Below, in pieces: positions 25,444 to 38,181 of a stretch of DNA of 64,000 nucleotides. The notes beneath the pieces were generated by a model. The model saw only the letters and a program-made list of their open reading frames with translations. It made no database searches and had not been told where the DNA came from. Made by a program: the position numbers and the translations under genes. Within the stretch, counting starts at the first letter, position 1, and every line of letters begins with the position of its first letter. Origin of the DNA: Echinometra lucunter (Eukaryota; Echinodermata; Echinoidea; Camarodonta; Echinometridae); the NCBI GenBank assembly GCA_029962745.1, contig CM057165.1, positions 26,356,652-26,420,651 on the forward strand. The letters are read 5' to 3'.

Positions 25444-26148
25444 TTAAACCGAAACCCTCAAGTCAAGCAGTTTTCAGATCAAAACTAAGAATATAACAGA
25501 TGAGCAAAAATTTGAACGAAATCGGACACGGAATAAGAAAGTTATGCCTATGTAAAATTTTCCGTTTTTACACTGGCGTAGAGCTTGTGTGGTTGTGGTG
25601 ATATGATTTGAGAATAACTCCATATGATAAGATAGAATACAACAGATCAGCAAAATTTGAACGAAATCGGACACGGAATAAGAAAGTTATGCCTATGTAA
25701 AATTTTCTGTTTTGACACTACCTTAGAGCTTGTCTAATTGTGGTGATCTAATTTGAGGACAACTCATTATGTTTTGTACACAGAATTTCATATATTCTTT
25801 ATTTTCTGGAAGAACACGTGTTTTCATTGTCCTTATCCCACATAAATTATGTTGTGGAGAAAACACGCCGTCATTATATCTTGAGTTTGGTTTAAGAAAA
25901 TGTGCATACCCCAAGCAAAATGAAAATGTTTCAATTAACACACTGAGAGTTGTCAACAAAATGATGTCATCAATATTATTTATAGTATGGTAGAGTACAA
26001 AATATAGACAATTTCATATTATATAGTCATATACATATAACGTTTTCATTCGGTGTCCAATTTCGTTAAAAATTTTCGCTGATCTGTTTTATTCCTTCTT
26101 AGCTTCGATGCATAAACTAATTGACTTGAGTGTTTTGGTTTCCTTTAA
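25444..26148. mobile_element. TTAA-flanked inverted-repeat element with internal tandem duplication
   Basis: TTAA occurs at 25444-25447 and again at 26145-26148. Inside, the left arm is an imperfect reverse complement of the right arm: AAACC and CTCAAGTCAA near 25446-25466 are mirrored near 26120-26148, and ACAGATGAGCAAAAATTT at 25497 is mirrored at about 26070-26090. The left arm carries a second, head-to-tail copy of about 146 bases (units from 25495 and 25641). TTAA targets are typical of Kolobok and piggyBac superfamilies. No transposase frame is present, so this would be a degraded nonautonomous copy. The boundaries are inferred. Confidence 0.6.
25495..25770 (+). repeat. Two-copy tandem repeat, period 146
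   Basis: The unit starts AACAGATGAGC in copy one and AACAGATCAGC in copy two. Both contain GAACGAAATCGGACACGG and AGTTATGCCTATGT, with scattered substitutions. It lies inside the TTAA-flanked element. Confidence 0.85.
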
Positions 26149-26429
26149 TATTCAGTTAAAGTGAATTCTAACTCAAGAGGGGATGGTGTATTATTGGAAT
26201 CATTAAACCTGCTCGGTAGGCTAATGGTAGCGTTGAAAACCTTGATTGATGAGGGTAGCTATGGTGATTAAAATGATGATGTTGGTGTTCGAAGAGTGAT
26301 GTTAAAGGGTGTGGTCAACAGATGGAATTAGTTGTCACGGTGATTGTGATGCTAATGGTGATATAAGTCCCGTGTCTTTAAGTAAGTGTGTTGTAATATA
26401 TCATTATCTTTATTTTCTCTGATTTACAA

Positions 26430-26530
26430 AGATTGAGACTCGACCCCTTTGAAAAACAGCTATTAGCTGACAAGGGCTATCCAACCCATGAGTGGTGAAT
26501 AAATAAATCAAATCAAATCAAAATCAAACT
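26430..26530 (+). mobile_element. Retroelement 3' end (CR1/L2-like tail)
   Basis: A short segment with GACAAGGGCTATCCAACCC, then AATAAATAAATCAAATC repeated at its 3' end. Short terminal repeats of this kind close 5'-truncated non-LTR retrotransposons. No reverse-transcriptase frame is visible, so it is a short dead copy; the assignment to CR1/L2 is by resemblance only. Confidence 0.5.
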
Positions 26531-27097
26531 TTTACAGGTATCAATAAAAAAAAAGTAAATAATGATAAAAATAAAAGCATGTCGTTTAGGATACAGATGC
26601 ATAATTTAGATATTACATCAGATTTCGATTACCTCCCTTTCAAAAGCTTTACAGAGTGAAAGTATGGTATACTCTTAAGTGCCTCCCTTCTCATGATATA
26701 AAAAAACATGGAGGGGGCACGATTGACAAGTAATACAATGTCTCGAATAATCATTAGTCATCTAAGATGATAGTCACACCTATCCTTATCTTATTCTCAG
26801 TGGAAATGTAACTGTAGATTTTCAACTCAATCCCATTGCTTTTAATGGTGATCTCTGAACAATAAGCGATATATTCCAAGTCGAGCGGAAAAAGGGGAAC
26901 CGCGATATTTTATTATTTCTAACCCATTATAGCATTCCCTAATACCCGCGAAATGTCGGGGACGGATTAAGGGTATAATAACGAGGTAGACTACGCGCCC
27001 CATTTAGTTCATCCAGATTTCGTTAAGCACCTCCATCTGGCGACGGACATGACATGTACAAGATCTGCTTTAATTATTCAAGATATTCAAAATGTAG

Positions 27098-27670
27098 CCC
27101 CCCCCCTCTCTCTCTCTCTCTCTCTTCCCTTTCTTTCTGGTATCTTTACATCACTATCTGTCATTTCTATCCCTTTCAATATTTCTATCTCCGCCTCACT
27201 TTTTCAGTCTCATATCCTTTTCTTTCGCATTTTGCACTCTCTTTAAATGTTCTCTTTCTCTTTTCTCTCCTTCTCTTTCTCTCTCTCTTTCTCTCTCTCC
27301 CTCACCTCTCCCCTTTCTCTTTGCCTTTCTCGCTCTCTATCTTCCTTTCTCTTTCCGCCTTCCTCATACTAATTTTCTCCTTTTTTCACTCTCTCTCTCT
27401 CTCTTTCTCTTTGCCTTTCTCACTCTCTATCTTCCTTTCTCTTTCCGCCTCCCTCATACTTATTTTGTCCTTTTTCACTCTCTCTCTCACTTTCTCCCTC
27501 TCTTTCTCTCTTCTTCTTCTTCTTCTTCTTCTTCTTCTTCTTCTCCTCCTTCCCTCTGCTCTTATAGCCCCATAAACACAATCTCATCTGTCTGTTTATA
27601 TCTCCCTCGATCTCTTACCCCGCCCTCCTCTCCCTTCCTCCCCTCCCACTTTCATCTCCCCCCCCCCAAT
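27098..27670 (+). repeat. Polypyrimidine block with a 90-bp tandem duplication
   Basis: Nearly all pyrimidine on the plus strand. A roughly 90-base unit (TTGCCTTTCTCGCTC, CTTTCCGCC, then CTCATACT) starts near 27321 and repeats near 27411, followed by a CTT array (about 27510-27545) and a C run at 27658. A 173-codon frame crosses the block but is Leu/Ser/Phe low complexity. Confidence 0.85.
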
Positions 27671-28379
27671 CTCTTTTTGTACATGATTCCCCCTTTTCAC
27701 CCCTCCAATCTCCCAGTAGTAAGGTGCAAGGTGTAAGGTGTTTGCGACTGCTAGAAATGCTAGTATTCCGCTTAGTCTGCAAGCACAGTCCCTAACTGAC
27801 ACTTTATGAGAATGCATTACGTCTTAAGAGAAGACTAGCCCACGTGCCTACTGACTTTCTCATTAAGGTTAGGAACAACTATTGTATAGCTCGCTTAGTC
27901 TGATATCCAGACTTCTGTGCATGTTTTGACTGACTAGGGTTTGTGCCTGCCAACTAGATTCCGCTCGTTTGGGATAACCCAATGAATATGGAGATAGGAA
28001 TAGAATAGGATCATTATGGCTAGGTCCCAGGGGGAGCAACGATGGACATCTAAAGCAGGACAATTGCCAGGGAGGCGATCAAAAGAAAATCGTTTAAAGG
28101 TCCCTTAAAGACGATGCTAAAGACGACAGCTTGCATTTGAGAGCGCTCAATATTGTTTCGGGATATGCTAAGACCATGGTAAGACGAAGGAGTTGTTCCA
28201 TCTTAGTGGTAAAACGGGGCTACATTAGAAGTTCGGGAAGAGAGAATGAGAGACAAAGGCATGAAAGGGGAGGGGGAAGAGAAAATGAGAGATGAGGGAA
28301 AGTTGTCTTCAAAAGGGGATGGGGATAAAACGAGACACAAAGACAGACGAGACAGAAAAGTATATAAATTTGCACAGGA

Positions 28380-28413
28380 GAGAAAGAAAGAGAGAGAGAG
28401 AGAGGGGGGGGGG
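28380..28413 (+). repeat. GA-rich tract with poly-G
   Basis: AG dinucleotides followed by a G run; one of the few purine tracts on the plus strand. Confidence 0.8.
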
Positions 28414-28855
28414 AGAATGTTAGTTGAGAAGAAAAAGGAAATTAAAAGGAATAGAACATGTAGAATAGAAAAGTTTAGATTGCATTAATCTCGAACACGT
28501 TTTTATGATGGAGAAAACGTTTATACATTATCTTTATGGAAGCGGGTTGATTTAGACAACTGTAATTAGTTCAGTCGGATAACAGTAATGTAATCCAATG
28601 ATGTTTGATCCATATTAACATTATAACAGTAATGGAGTGAGATGTATAAATCAACGAAATAATGTCAAGAGAAATAGTCTTTTTTTTAAATTGCTTTTCA
28701 TGTTATGAAAAAAGAGGGAGACTTTTAGGATGATTACATTGATTACTATGATTAGGACCGATGTCAATTAGTATTTGATACAGTCATTTCCAGTAAGTTT
28801 GCTCCCAAAACAATATTGCGTCTACTTGTTAGTGTTGATTATTAGTGTTGTTATT

Positions 28856-28902
28856 GATGATGATGCTGATGATGATGCTGATGATGATGATAATGGTGGT
28901 GG

Positions 28903-28950
<48 letters not shown>

Positions 28951-29014
28951 GATTATGATAATGGTGACGATGACGATGATGATAACAATGATGATGGTGA
29001 TGATCATAATGATG
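28856..29014 (+). repeat. (GAT)n trinucleotide array
   Basis: GAT/GAC units with a pure core at about 28903-28949. It reads as poly-Asp forward and poly-Ser in reverse; not coding. Confidence 0.95.
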
Positions 29015-29930
29015 ATTTTTTTTGTGGACGATGTTATTAAAAGAGATTTGGATTGAATTTTTTTTTAAAGTAAGGAGATGGTTGTTACCTCACCTGCAAA
29101 CTCATGTGGCAACGGTTTTGTGCCACACTGTCGATGAATCTTGACGATGAGGGCGGTAACAACTAAACCCTAACAGGGCCTATGTGGTAATTGAACAAGA
29201 CGCCGTCTTATTCATTTTATTTTTGTCCCTTAATTTCTTCTTGTAACCATGGTTATAAGCTTCTTATTGCACAGGGCGGATTTAGATATTATCATGTCTT
29301 ATTTGGTAAGTCGTCTTATTAACTTATTACATTATAAAATGATGGTTATGGTTATGATAATAGAAAGAGAAAACTCCAAAGTGAAGGTTATGAAATACAC
29401 GCACGTCATCTCTCTCACAGATTGCGATATTTTCGAACCGAGTTGAAAACCCCTGATGTAATCATAAAAGATATCAAAAGTTGTTCTTAATGTTAAGTTT
29501 GCATTGCATCATATCACAGAAAATGGGTTGAAGCTTGTATCCTGAATTTCTGTACAAAATAAAACAGCAAAATTACATCTGCACAACATCTTTCAACTCC
29601 AACCGTCGCAGAAGTGTTTAGTTTGGTTTTTCGGGCTGTTTGGTAAAACAGTTAAATTTTCATTTTAGGCAATGAAATTCATGTATGTTGTAAAACTCAT
29701 GTGTGTTAAGTACTGTTGCGTATTGTTAAATGAGAAGGCTCAGGAAAAAACGGTTAATTTCGTTTAAACCTGTTTAAAAGAGTATTATATAGGCACAACG
29801 CTTCGAGCTGTTTGGGCATCCTTGTGACGAAATTAAAGAGAAAGCTCCGTTCTTGCCAACAACAACAACCTGACAACAAAAACCAAACACAATCTTTCAT
29901 ATTAAGCATCTATTAACGTTCCTTTTTTTT

Positions 29931-30290
29931 TCAAGATCACCTTTATTCATATAAAAACAAAGGGAAACAAACAAAATAAGACAGTCCAGGTTATTTATTT
30001 CTGTGAGAACAATGCACGGGACTGTGTAAAATGAAGAACATAGTTACAAAACATGGCACTTACAACATAAAACATACATTAAACGTATTTAAGCAAATTG
30101 TTATACAATGAGGGTAAGAACTAGACGAGAGTACACGAATAAAGACAAAGGGGAAAACAAATTTGTAGTAAGTAGGCCATGCATAGACCTCGATACTCGA
30201 TAAGTGGATATAGATATAAGCGGCATTTTATAGATGCTTGTACTCCTTAATAAACATGATAAATAAACTTTAACCAAACTCGACGATTTT
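29931..30290 (-). mobile_element. Probable retroelement or transcript 3' end, minus strand
   Basis: Read on the minus strand, the segment ends AATAAAGGTGATCTTG and then eight A's, a polyadenylation signal about ten bases before an A-tail. This is typical of a non-LTR retrotransposon 3' end or a processed copy. The sequence before it has no open frame and looks like an AT-rich 3' UTR. The alternative, a real minus-strand gene ending here, is possible but no exon was found upstream on that strand. The left (5') limit is approximate. Confidence 0.45.
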
Positions 30291-30446
30291 AATTCTTTAT
30301 ATACCTACTATCTTATTGTATTTCCTCTTTTTCATATCATCTCTGTCACAGTATTTATCTTTCAGTAAGCACCATCGTCATTATCGTCATCATCACCAGC
30401 ATCATCATCAACATCCCTATCCGTATCATCACAGCAAGCAGCAACG

Positions 30447-30472
30447 GCTTCTTCTTTCTTCTTCTTCTTCTT

Positions 30473-30503
<31 letters not shown>
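30447..30503 (+). repeat. (TTC)n array
   Basis: Pure CTT/TTC repeat of about 18 units. Confidence 0.95.
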
Positions 30504-31048
30504 TTGAAAATCCACATTCATCATGAACGGCATCACAAATTATTGCCTCAATAGTATTGCGATCTTTGCAATTTATCGACAAACTGTAACACTCTATTCT
30601 CTTCACGCACGCGCAATACATCTTAACGGGGATTCGTGGTCTCCGGTGTTGCATTCAGCATTCTATATCCAGCGGCTTCAACCATTCTCAAGACCAATGA
30701 TATGCAATATGAATATATGATCCCAAATTCAATATCACACGCTTTTAAAGATGTTATTGTGTAGCAAAACTGGAAATGGGTTGGAAGTTTTTTTTCTGAT
30801 AGATCGTGACAAATATTCATCAGAAGTCATTGGATATCAGCGCGTGTGGAAAGAGCAAAAGAAAGTCAATGTTGACTCGCTAAATGCTCTGTTTTCCTAG
30901 CGCACATTGTTAGCCGTGTTAATTTGATTTGTATATGCACACGGGGCAAACAAATTAGGCACGTCGAGCGAGAATAAAGACACAAACGATTGAATATGAG
31001 GCTGTAAAAGGCGGAAGCAGAAAAGGGAGAAAATGTGGCGCGCGCTAA

Positions 31049-31061
31049 ATTTGGCGGGAAC
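31049..31061 (+). promoter_or_regulatory. E2F-like site
   Basis: TTTGGCGGGAA at 31050-31060 matches the E2F consensus and sits beside a GCGCGC stretch at 31037-31044, a small CpG-rich spot in AT-rich DNA. No gene start is evident next to it. Confidence 0.3.
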
Positions 31062-32169
31062 GTGAGGGTAGAAAGTTTGAGGGGAGGAGAATTAAGTTAG
31101 CATGCAAATGATGAGGTGGAAAGCGGTGTGTGTGCGGGAGAGTATTAAAAAATTTCTGACGAAAATTGAATAAAAGAAGAGAGAGAGAGAAGGAGAGAGA
31201 GACAGGAAAAACTTGACAGATTGAAGCTGTATTCACAAGTTTTGCGGCGTGGTTTGTAAATTTGATAAGCGATTTCATGTCATATTCAAAGAATCAAATT
31301 TGAATCATGTCTCGAGCATTTTGTTAACTAAACATTAGGATGCATGCTCACATTTTGTAAATACAGAGCTCAGTGTTGTCATATTTGAGGAAAGGGATGA
31401 CTAGGCTTTGCATTAGGACCAGCTAGGAGACGGACAGGATGATCGTTTGAAAGCATGCCGCTGTCGAATTAGGAAGAAATTTACCGAGAAAACTTCCAGA
31501 ATTATCTTAGCCATGTTAGGAACTTGACATACTTCATGGGCATGTCCTTCTCTTGTCAGAAAAGACACTGATGTCATTTTTGCGATGTAGGATATCGACC
31601 ATGTCCTCAGGATTCAAACGTTGCAGTATTCTATAATTCGACAATTATTAGAGATACAAAAAAAAAAAAAAAAAAAATTCTGCACGAATCATCAACTGCT
31701 TCCGACAGGTCAAAATGTTTGGCTGTCTAAGGCTGTCCGAGAAAAAAAATAGGCCCATGTATTGATATCTTTGTGAGGTAGCAATCGGCCAGTTTGAGCT
31801 ACATTTTAGATTTAAAAGTTGATACATAATCTCTTAATAATTTCGTATTTTTTCCTCCAAATACGTTTGTTAGACAAACAGATGGACAAAACATTACAAT
31901 AGGGACGGCCAACGGGGGGGGGGGGGGGGGGAGGGGGGTTATGTTGGGAGGCTTTTGATGAAAATTTGAATAGGGTTTGAAATGATTACAAAAATTTTAC
32001 TGCAGGATAAGCTTACTCTCGTTGTACTAGCATGTAGAAAGAAAGTGTCTCAAGATAATTCCCCTCTTTTGTCATTTGTGAATATGCCCTTTCCCTGTAA
32101 TGTTTAAACCTTAATAGTTTTACATATCAATTCGCTGGCGCTCTGTGTAGGTTAATAACTCTGTTTTGT

Positions 32170-32420
32170 TGATGTGTTCTTTATACTGAGCATTGGTGTC
32201 AAAGGGGGAGACAGGGGGACGCCCCAAAACTTTTAAGGTTGACAATAGGATATGTCCTCCAATTGTAAGCTGAGGACCCCTCCCCCTTTTTTTTTGGTTG
32301 TCAGCAAATTTTCGGCATATGTCCCCCCCCCCATTTTATGTCCATCAAAACAGTTTAAGCTGAGGGCCTTTTTAAGAGTGTTTCCCCTCCACAATATAAG
32401 GGATTGACGACCCTGATACA
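32170..32420. repeat. G/C-run-rich degenerate repeat
   Basis: Contains a GGGGG-rich left part (32204-32224), a C5-T9 run near 32281-32295, a C run near 32325-32334 and repeated GCTGAGG motifs (32269 and 32359). It resembles poly-C-containing interspersed repeats elsewhere in the window, but no ends could be defined. Confidence 0.3.
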
Positions 32421-32625
32421 GAGAACAGTATAAAGCAACCAAAGAAAACTTTAAAGAACTCTTTTTTAAGGAGTTCCTATCATAATCATGATAATCTTTC
32501 ATTTGAGTTTGACTGTAAAATTTTACATAATTTTCTTCATCTCCAGAGACGATGATATCCACTCTCAATTACATTTCATCAGAATGTATGCCATTGTTGT
32601 TATCTCTTCTTTTTTTCTTTTTTTC

Positions 32626-32693
32626 TTTCTTCTTCTTCTTCTTCTTCTTCTTCTTCTTCTTCTTCTTCTTCTTCTTCTTCTTCTTCTTCTCTT
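32626..32693 (+). repeat. (TTC)n array
   Basis: CTT repeat of about 22 units, plus-strand pyrimidine. Confidence 0.95.
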
Positions 32694-33334
32694 CTTTCTC
32701 TTTTATCCGTATCATATGAGATGTAGAGGAAGGCAAGGTATACAAATTGAATTTAAAACACACGCTTTCCGTTTGAAAGAATCCTGAGAAGTCCTCTCAA
32801 TTTCCATATTTTAAAGACGTTTACTGGAGAGCTGCTGTGAAGTGTTCTGTGGTGTATAAAGTAACATGTAGTCAGCCACGCGGAAGGGCGCCAATTTGTC
32901 AGGTTTACTTCTTCTTCTTCTCCTGTCGTCTGCGAGAAAAGGCCGACCACGCTTTTTTTTATTACGTTCTTATGCTTTTTGTTGTTTTTGTACATTTTTA
33001 TTCGTTCGTGTTGCTCATTTGCCATACCCACTTATGTAAATTGATTTATGTAATCATTCAAGCAAAATAGGGGAAAGAATTTGCAATTTTGTGGGAAATA
33101 CAGAAGGCTCATTTTCACCATTGGCAACGCTAACTACATTCAGTTGGACTGAGGAAAATTTCCATTCTCATTAAAGGTAAATATGTGATTCTATTTTCAA
33201 AAATTGTGTTGATGCAGTAAAATTCATCATCAACATAATGATTTTTTTTCTGTTACGAAGTACTGAAGATGCCTCGTAGGTTTGCTTGATTTCTGTTTCG
33301 TTGTATTTTATGATTATAGCACACGACCGATTTC

Positions 33335-33405
33335 TTATTCTGATTTATTTTATTTGTCTTATTTACCTAGGTTTAACCTGGTCAGTGATTATAGCACTAT
33401 CAGTT
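33335..33405 (-). mobile_element. SINE/LINE 3' tail fragment
   Basis: On the minus strand it reads CCTAGGTAAATAAGACAAAT followed by AATAAA-like units. It matches the tail motif CCTGGGTAAATAAGAC seen at the 3' end of the SINE near 47800. Only the tail is recognisable. Confidence 0.4.
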
Positions 33406-33564
33406 AGGTCACTGTACAAAAACATACACACTAACATGATATATACAAGTCATGAGTGTGACCCGTGCAGGCAGACATGAACATGAAGGGGCAGAACATA
33501 AGAACAAATATTAAATGTGAACCAACTGTTATTAAAGGTAATATCAAAATTAACAGATTAATTA

Positions 33565-33660
33565 ATTAAGTGATAGCGCCTTGTATCCTCTGGAAAAGGT
33601 GCTATATAAGTCCATTGTTATTATTGGTATTATTATTATCATCATCATCATTATCATTAA
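33565..33660 (+). mobile_element. Retroelement 3' tail ending in an ATT microsatellite
   Basis: TAGCGCCTTGTATCCTCTGG and then GGTGCTATATAAGTCCATTG run straight into TTATTATTGG and TTATTATT-type repeats. The 'GCGC...GCTATATAA' plus TTATTA ending is typical of invertebrate SINE/LINE tails. No internal coding remains. Confidence 0.55.
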
Positions 33661-36401
33661 ACATCCTGTACATAAGGGAAAAAATAATTTCTTAGGCATG
33701 AATGAATCCTCATTTTGCATAGATCTCAGATCCGTCTCCTGGTTTTCATCGCTTCCAAATTCTCCCAACTTTCGACGTCATTTTAATATTTTGAGCATGA
33801 TTGGCCATCGTTCAACAAAATTTGTAAAAGTCTGTTATTATCCCTCTCATTATACTCAAATACTCAAGAGAAAAAAGAATTCACAAAAGTTGAAGGCTAT
33901 ATATATTTTTACAAGCTAATGTTGGATTTACACATGGCGTACCTTCGACTCTTTTTGAAGTTATTACTGTCTACATTATATTTTTACAATGTGTATATGT
34001 CGTAACTATGTAACATAGCCATGTTCTTAACATTGACAAATATAAAAATCATAAGACGAGAAGCTTGTTTAAAGCTTATAGGCTCCACTTAAAATGCAAT
34101 TTTCGTATTTGCGTTTCTGAAAAGCCACTGTCATCATGTACTGTTTTTTGTGTGTGTGTGATATAAGTAGTTTTTTTGTATTGTATGTAAACATATAAAA
34201 TAGAATGAGGAAAATGGTACTGATTTCAAATCAAAAAGTGCAATAAAATACAATACATTATAATATAAATTTCCTACCTTTTATTTATAAACTGATTGAT
34301 ATTTCTGTACGTTTTCTTACTTTTTGACCATTTTTTCCCTCTAGAAATCGCCATGTTTGGTAATACATATTGTCTTGTATACTTGACGTTTCTTTTTTCC
34401 AGTATATCTTGGCTACAAAAATAAGTCATTATATAGGGAGTAGGGAATATGCTCTGAAAGTATAGCCAGACAGCTAATACGCATTTTGAAGAAAAAAAAT
34501 CGGCTTTTAAGATTAACCAGAAGTAAGAATAATGTTTGTAAAACAGATGGAGGAGAAATAGAATCTGATGAAGTATTAAAGAATATCTCTCTGTGGCTTC
34601 ATCTGAAGAATCCTCAGGAAATGGTTTGTTGTGGAGTAAATTCCCGGTTGTTGTTATATTTTCAAAGAGAGAATTACATTAGTCTAACTTTCAACCTCCC
34701 CCAGCAGAAAAAAAGGCTGTAACTGAGTGCTATCATTTTCTAATCCGCTTTAGTTCATGTGTGATTACCTCATCAGAGGGGATACTACTTCGTTGTTGCT
34801 TTTAAATAAAATCTGAAATAAAGCAGATAAAGGGAGAAAGGAAGAAACGCCTCGAAGAAACCCTTTCTTCCATTTGCCATCATTTCGAGAATGTCATATC
34901 AAAATCTCAATGGAATTGCGTTAAAACCATGCTCTCAGCACGTAATTGCCTATATAATGACGGCTATAGTCCGATTGACAATACCGTATCTCGGTCAATA
35001 AGAGGAGTGATGTTGAGACTTAGGACTTGTCTTCTAAGTCTGTCAATATCAAGATGCTTTCTTGAAGATGAAAGCGATTTTTTTCCCTCTCCTGGTGTGC
35101 CAGAAAATGTAACGGAGATGGGGAAGAGAGAGGACGGGGGAGATGCGGCTTTGGTGGCCGTGGTGCGACGCATCGCGGGCAACACGGGAAGGCGGCTAGG
35201 GAAATGTAATGAAACTCGTTCAAGCAAATGAGAAAGGATTAAGTTCGAAAATAGACATGTATCAAGATACATGAAGAAGCTCAAGAACTTCAATTAGAAG
35301 GAGAAGCCATACCTATTACAAAGTAGACATTGACATTTGAAAGGATTTTCATGAGGAAATTAAGCAGCGCCATCGAGCCTCAGACCTCATTTTGGCACTC
35401 ATAATGACCTAACTCGCATTTCTGCAAAGCAACTTTACTTAATATTATGACTAGAGATTTCTTTTGTAGAATGCTGTGTTATCCATAAAATGTACTTCGG
35501 TATAATAAAGACCAATGTGAACATATGATTCAAGACATTTCTGGTAATGGACTCGACAATACTGCTTGAATGATTAAGTATTCTTCATCAGATGAATGCA
35601 TGCACTAATTTACATGACTGTCGGTGAGCACATTACGTTTGACAAGCATATTCATTTGCGTTGTTTTCGCGGATTCCTTTTTTTCTTGTACTGAATTTAC
35701 TTACCTTTGCACAAAGACAAATTCTTTATTTCAATTGCAACGTTTTTCCCGCTTTGCTGAAGATGTATGTACATATGAGATTAAGAGAGAATTAGAAGTA
35801 AAGAATTTTTACAATAATGACTATAATGTAACTTTTACGCACCACGTTCAATATAGTGCTCTTGACGAACGATAGTTACTTGACATGGCAATTTTGATAC
35901 GTTTTCATTCAGGTGATTATATGGTTCTGTACTTTGCAAACATATCCCTCATGCGCTGACAATGAAAGATACACGGGCTTCGGGTATTTTGTTTGTTTGT
36001 TAACTTTGTTTGTTGTTATTTTTTATTCTGTAATTACTTTCATAAATATGTTGTAATGAGACAGCTTAGAAGAATTCTACATTGTCAGTTATTATAGGAA
36101 GGTAAAGATTTTTATTTTATTAAAAAAGCAAAAAGAAGGACGGTTAATTTTGTCATCCCTCAAAATTACATTCTACAATATTTTTATATGAATTTCACAA
36201 GATATTTTACTCTGTTTTAATATCTTCAAAAGCTGTGAATTGAGAATGATTTCATCGGAAGTCGTTCTATCCTTCCTCTTAATTTCTCTCGTTAAGTCCC
36301 AATTCTTTCTCTATTTATTTCTATGCTGTTGATAACAGACGATAATTTCTCACGCCTTTGGCATGTCACTAAACTGATCGAGCAATATGGCATGTTGATT
36401 G

Positions 36402-36520
36402 AATAGCAATTGATCGGAAAATGCGCCGTTTATCAATCACAAGCGCGCGGGGAATTGGCGGAGAAGTGTAGCGTTCGGCACTGCGAGGGGCGCCTCTAGA
36501 CTGGCGGGAACTCGGAGGAC
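36402..36520. other. Small GC-rich patch with an E2F-like motif
   Basis: A roughly 100-base GC-rich patch in AT-rich DNA containing TTGGCGG at 36456-36462 and TGGCGGGAA at 36502-36510, similar to the site at 31050. It might be a regulatory island; no transcript evidence. Confidence 0.25.
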
Positions 36521-37984
36521 CCATACCACATCTATCATGTGAGTTGTATCGTTTGCTTATAGGGGAATCTGTCGAGTTCTTGTTAACATTAAAATAAGCG
36601 AATAAAGTCTGTGCCTATCATTTGTGTTTTTCATGTTAACTACTTATCATTATAATGAACAAGGGATGTATCCACTGAATTTTAATCCATCCTTTTTTCA
36701 AAACTTTTTTTAAATAACAAATTCTAGGCCTGGTGATACCATCAAATAGATGAAAAGCGGCCCATAAGTACAATTAACATACACATCACAATTAACAAAA
36801 TGCTTTATTAATTTACTGATGATAAATGCAACTAAGACAACAAATATGCATTAACTCCGAACTTGAAACAATCCATAATTGGAAGATGAGGAAACACAGT
36901 TGGTGGGAGAGAGTTCCACGGCCTGGCTGTTCTTGGGATGTAGGAAGTAAGATGGAGGTGGGTGTTGGACTTCGGAATATTGACGGCACAGGGATGACTG
37001 TTTGCAGAAGAACTTCATCTTCACATTTTTGTATTCATGTCCGAAGGCATTTCAGGAGCAGTCGTTTTCGTTGGACATTGCTACCTCATCACTAATACAG
37101 GAATCAAAGAATGATAAAGATCAATGATAAATGTCCTACCTTTCTCAGAACTCACATCTTCTCTTTAAACAATCTATCTCTCTTCCTCCATCTTTTGACA
37201 CCTGAGAGAAACGTAGCTTTCATCAATCACTACTTTGCCGATCGCAATCATATATTTCCCGCTTACTTGTATCATTCATTTGTCTTTACCGAGGGGACAA
37301 ACGCTTGGAACATTATCTCTATCCCTTTTTGAAAGTTTCAGTGTTTTTCATTGAAAGTTCGCCAGAGGGGTATTGAACCTTGTATGCTATTGATTAAATG
37401 CAGTGGATATTCCTCTGGGTATGGTCGTACATTAATAGCAGAAAATAAATCATGGTGACCTCCCGACTATAATCGAGGTTGGTTAGTGTGAAATACTGAA
37501 AACAATCCAGAAAGTGGGTTCAATAAGATGGTGAATGGGTCATTTAAAAAAAAAAAAACAGTAATTGTAATTTAGCAATACAAGATTATTGTCCCATCCT
37601 ATACCGACCACACTTCAGATTTTAGTATGATTACTGTATTAAATTACCGTCACTTTTCAAGTTTGGAGAAAAAAAAATGATATTTTTTATAAATTCATTT
37701 ACGTGTTGACCTGCTTTGGAGATGGGTTCCAACGGAAAAAATCGATTAAAGACTTTTTTCCCTCTTGCAGGAATGACACTTTTGTCAGTTCAAAGAAAAA
37801 AAAATCAAGCATTAATAAATGAGATCAATGTCGACCTTGGTTGGGCATAATGTTGACAAGTTTAGGATATTTCCTTATTTGGTGTTATTATAGTTCAGTT
37901 CTGAACATAAATTGACATCAAACGTGTCATTTTACTTTCGTTCCAAAACTTGAATAGTGGTGGTAATTTAATACAATGATGCTC

Positions 37985-38119
37985 TCCATGGGAGTGGAGA
38001 ATGTGGACAGTAATGTGCAGAATTATTTATCTGGAACCAGCTACCGGGGTAATAATAATACTACTGTAACCGCTTTGGTCAGCTTTTACTGTTAAAGCCC
38101 GTTACTAGAAAACGGTTTT

Positions 38120-38181
<62 letters not shown>
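37985..38181 (+). mobile_element. Retroelement 3' tail with a TTA microsatellite
   Basis: The ordered motifs are ATGGGAGTGGAGAATGTGG, ACCGGGGTAATAATAATACT, CCGCTTTGGTCAGC and AAAACGG, then a TTA array at 38119-38180. This is a diverged copy of the common tail type ending in a TTATTA array; compare 33565. Non-coding. Confidence 0.5.

Noticed and set aside
27054..27575. 173-codon open frame, the longest outside the gap
   Set aside because: It is the translation of a CT-rich tract (Leu, Ser, Phe repeats) with no domain; the openness follows from base composition.
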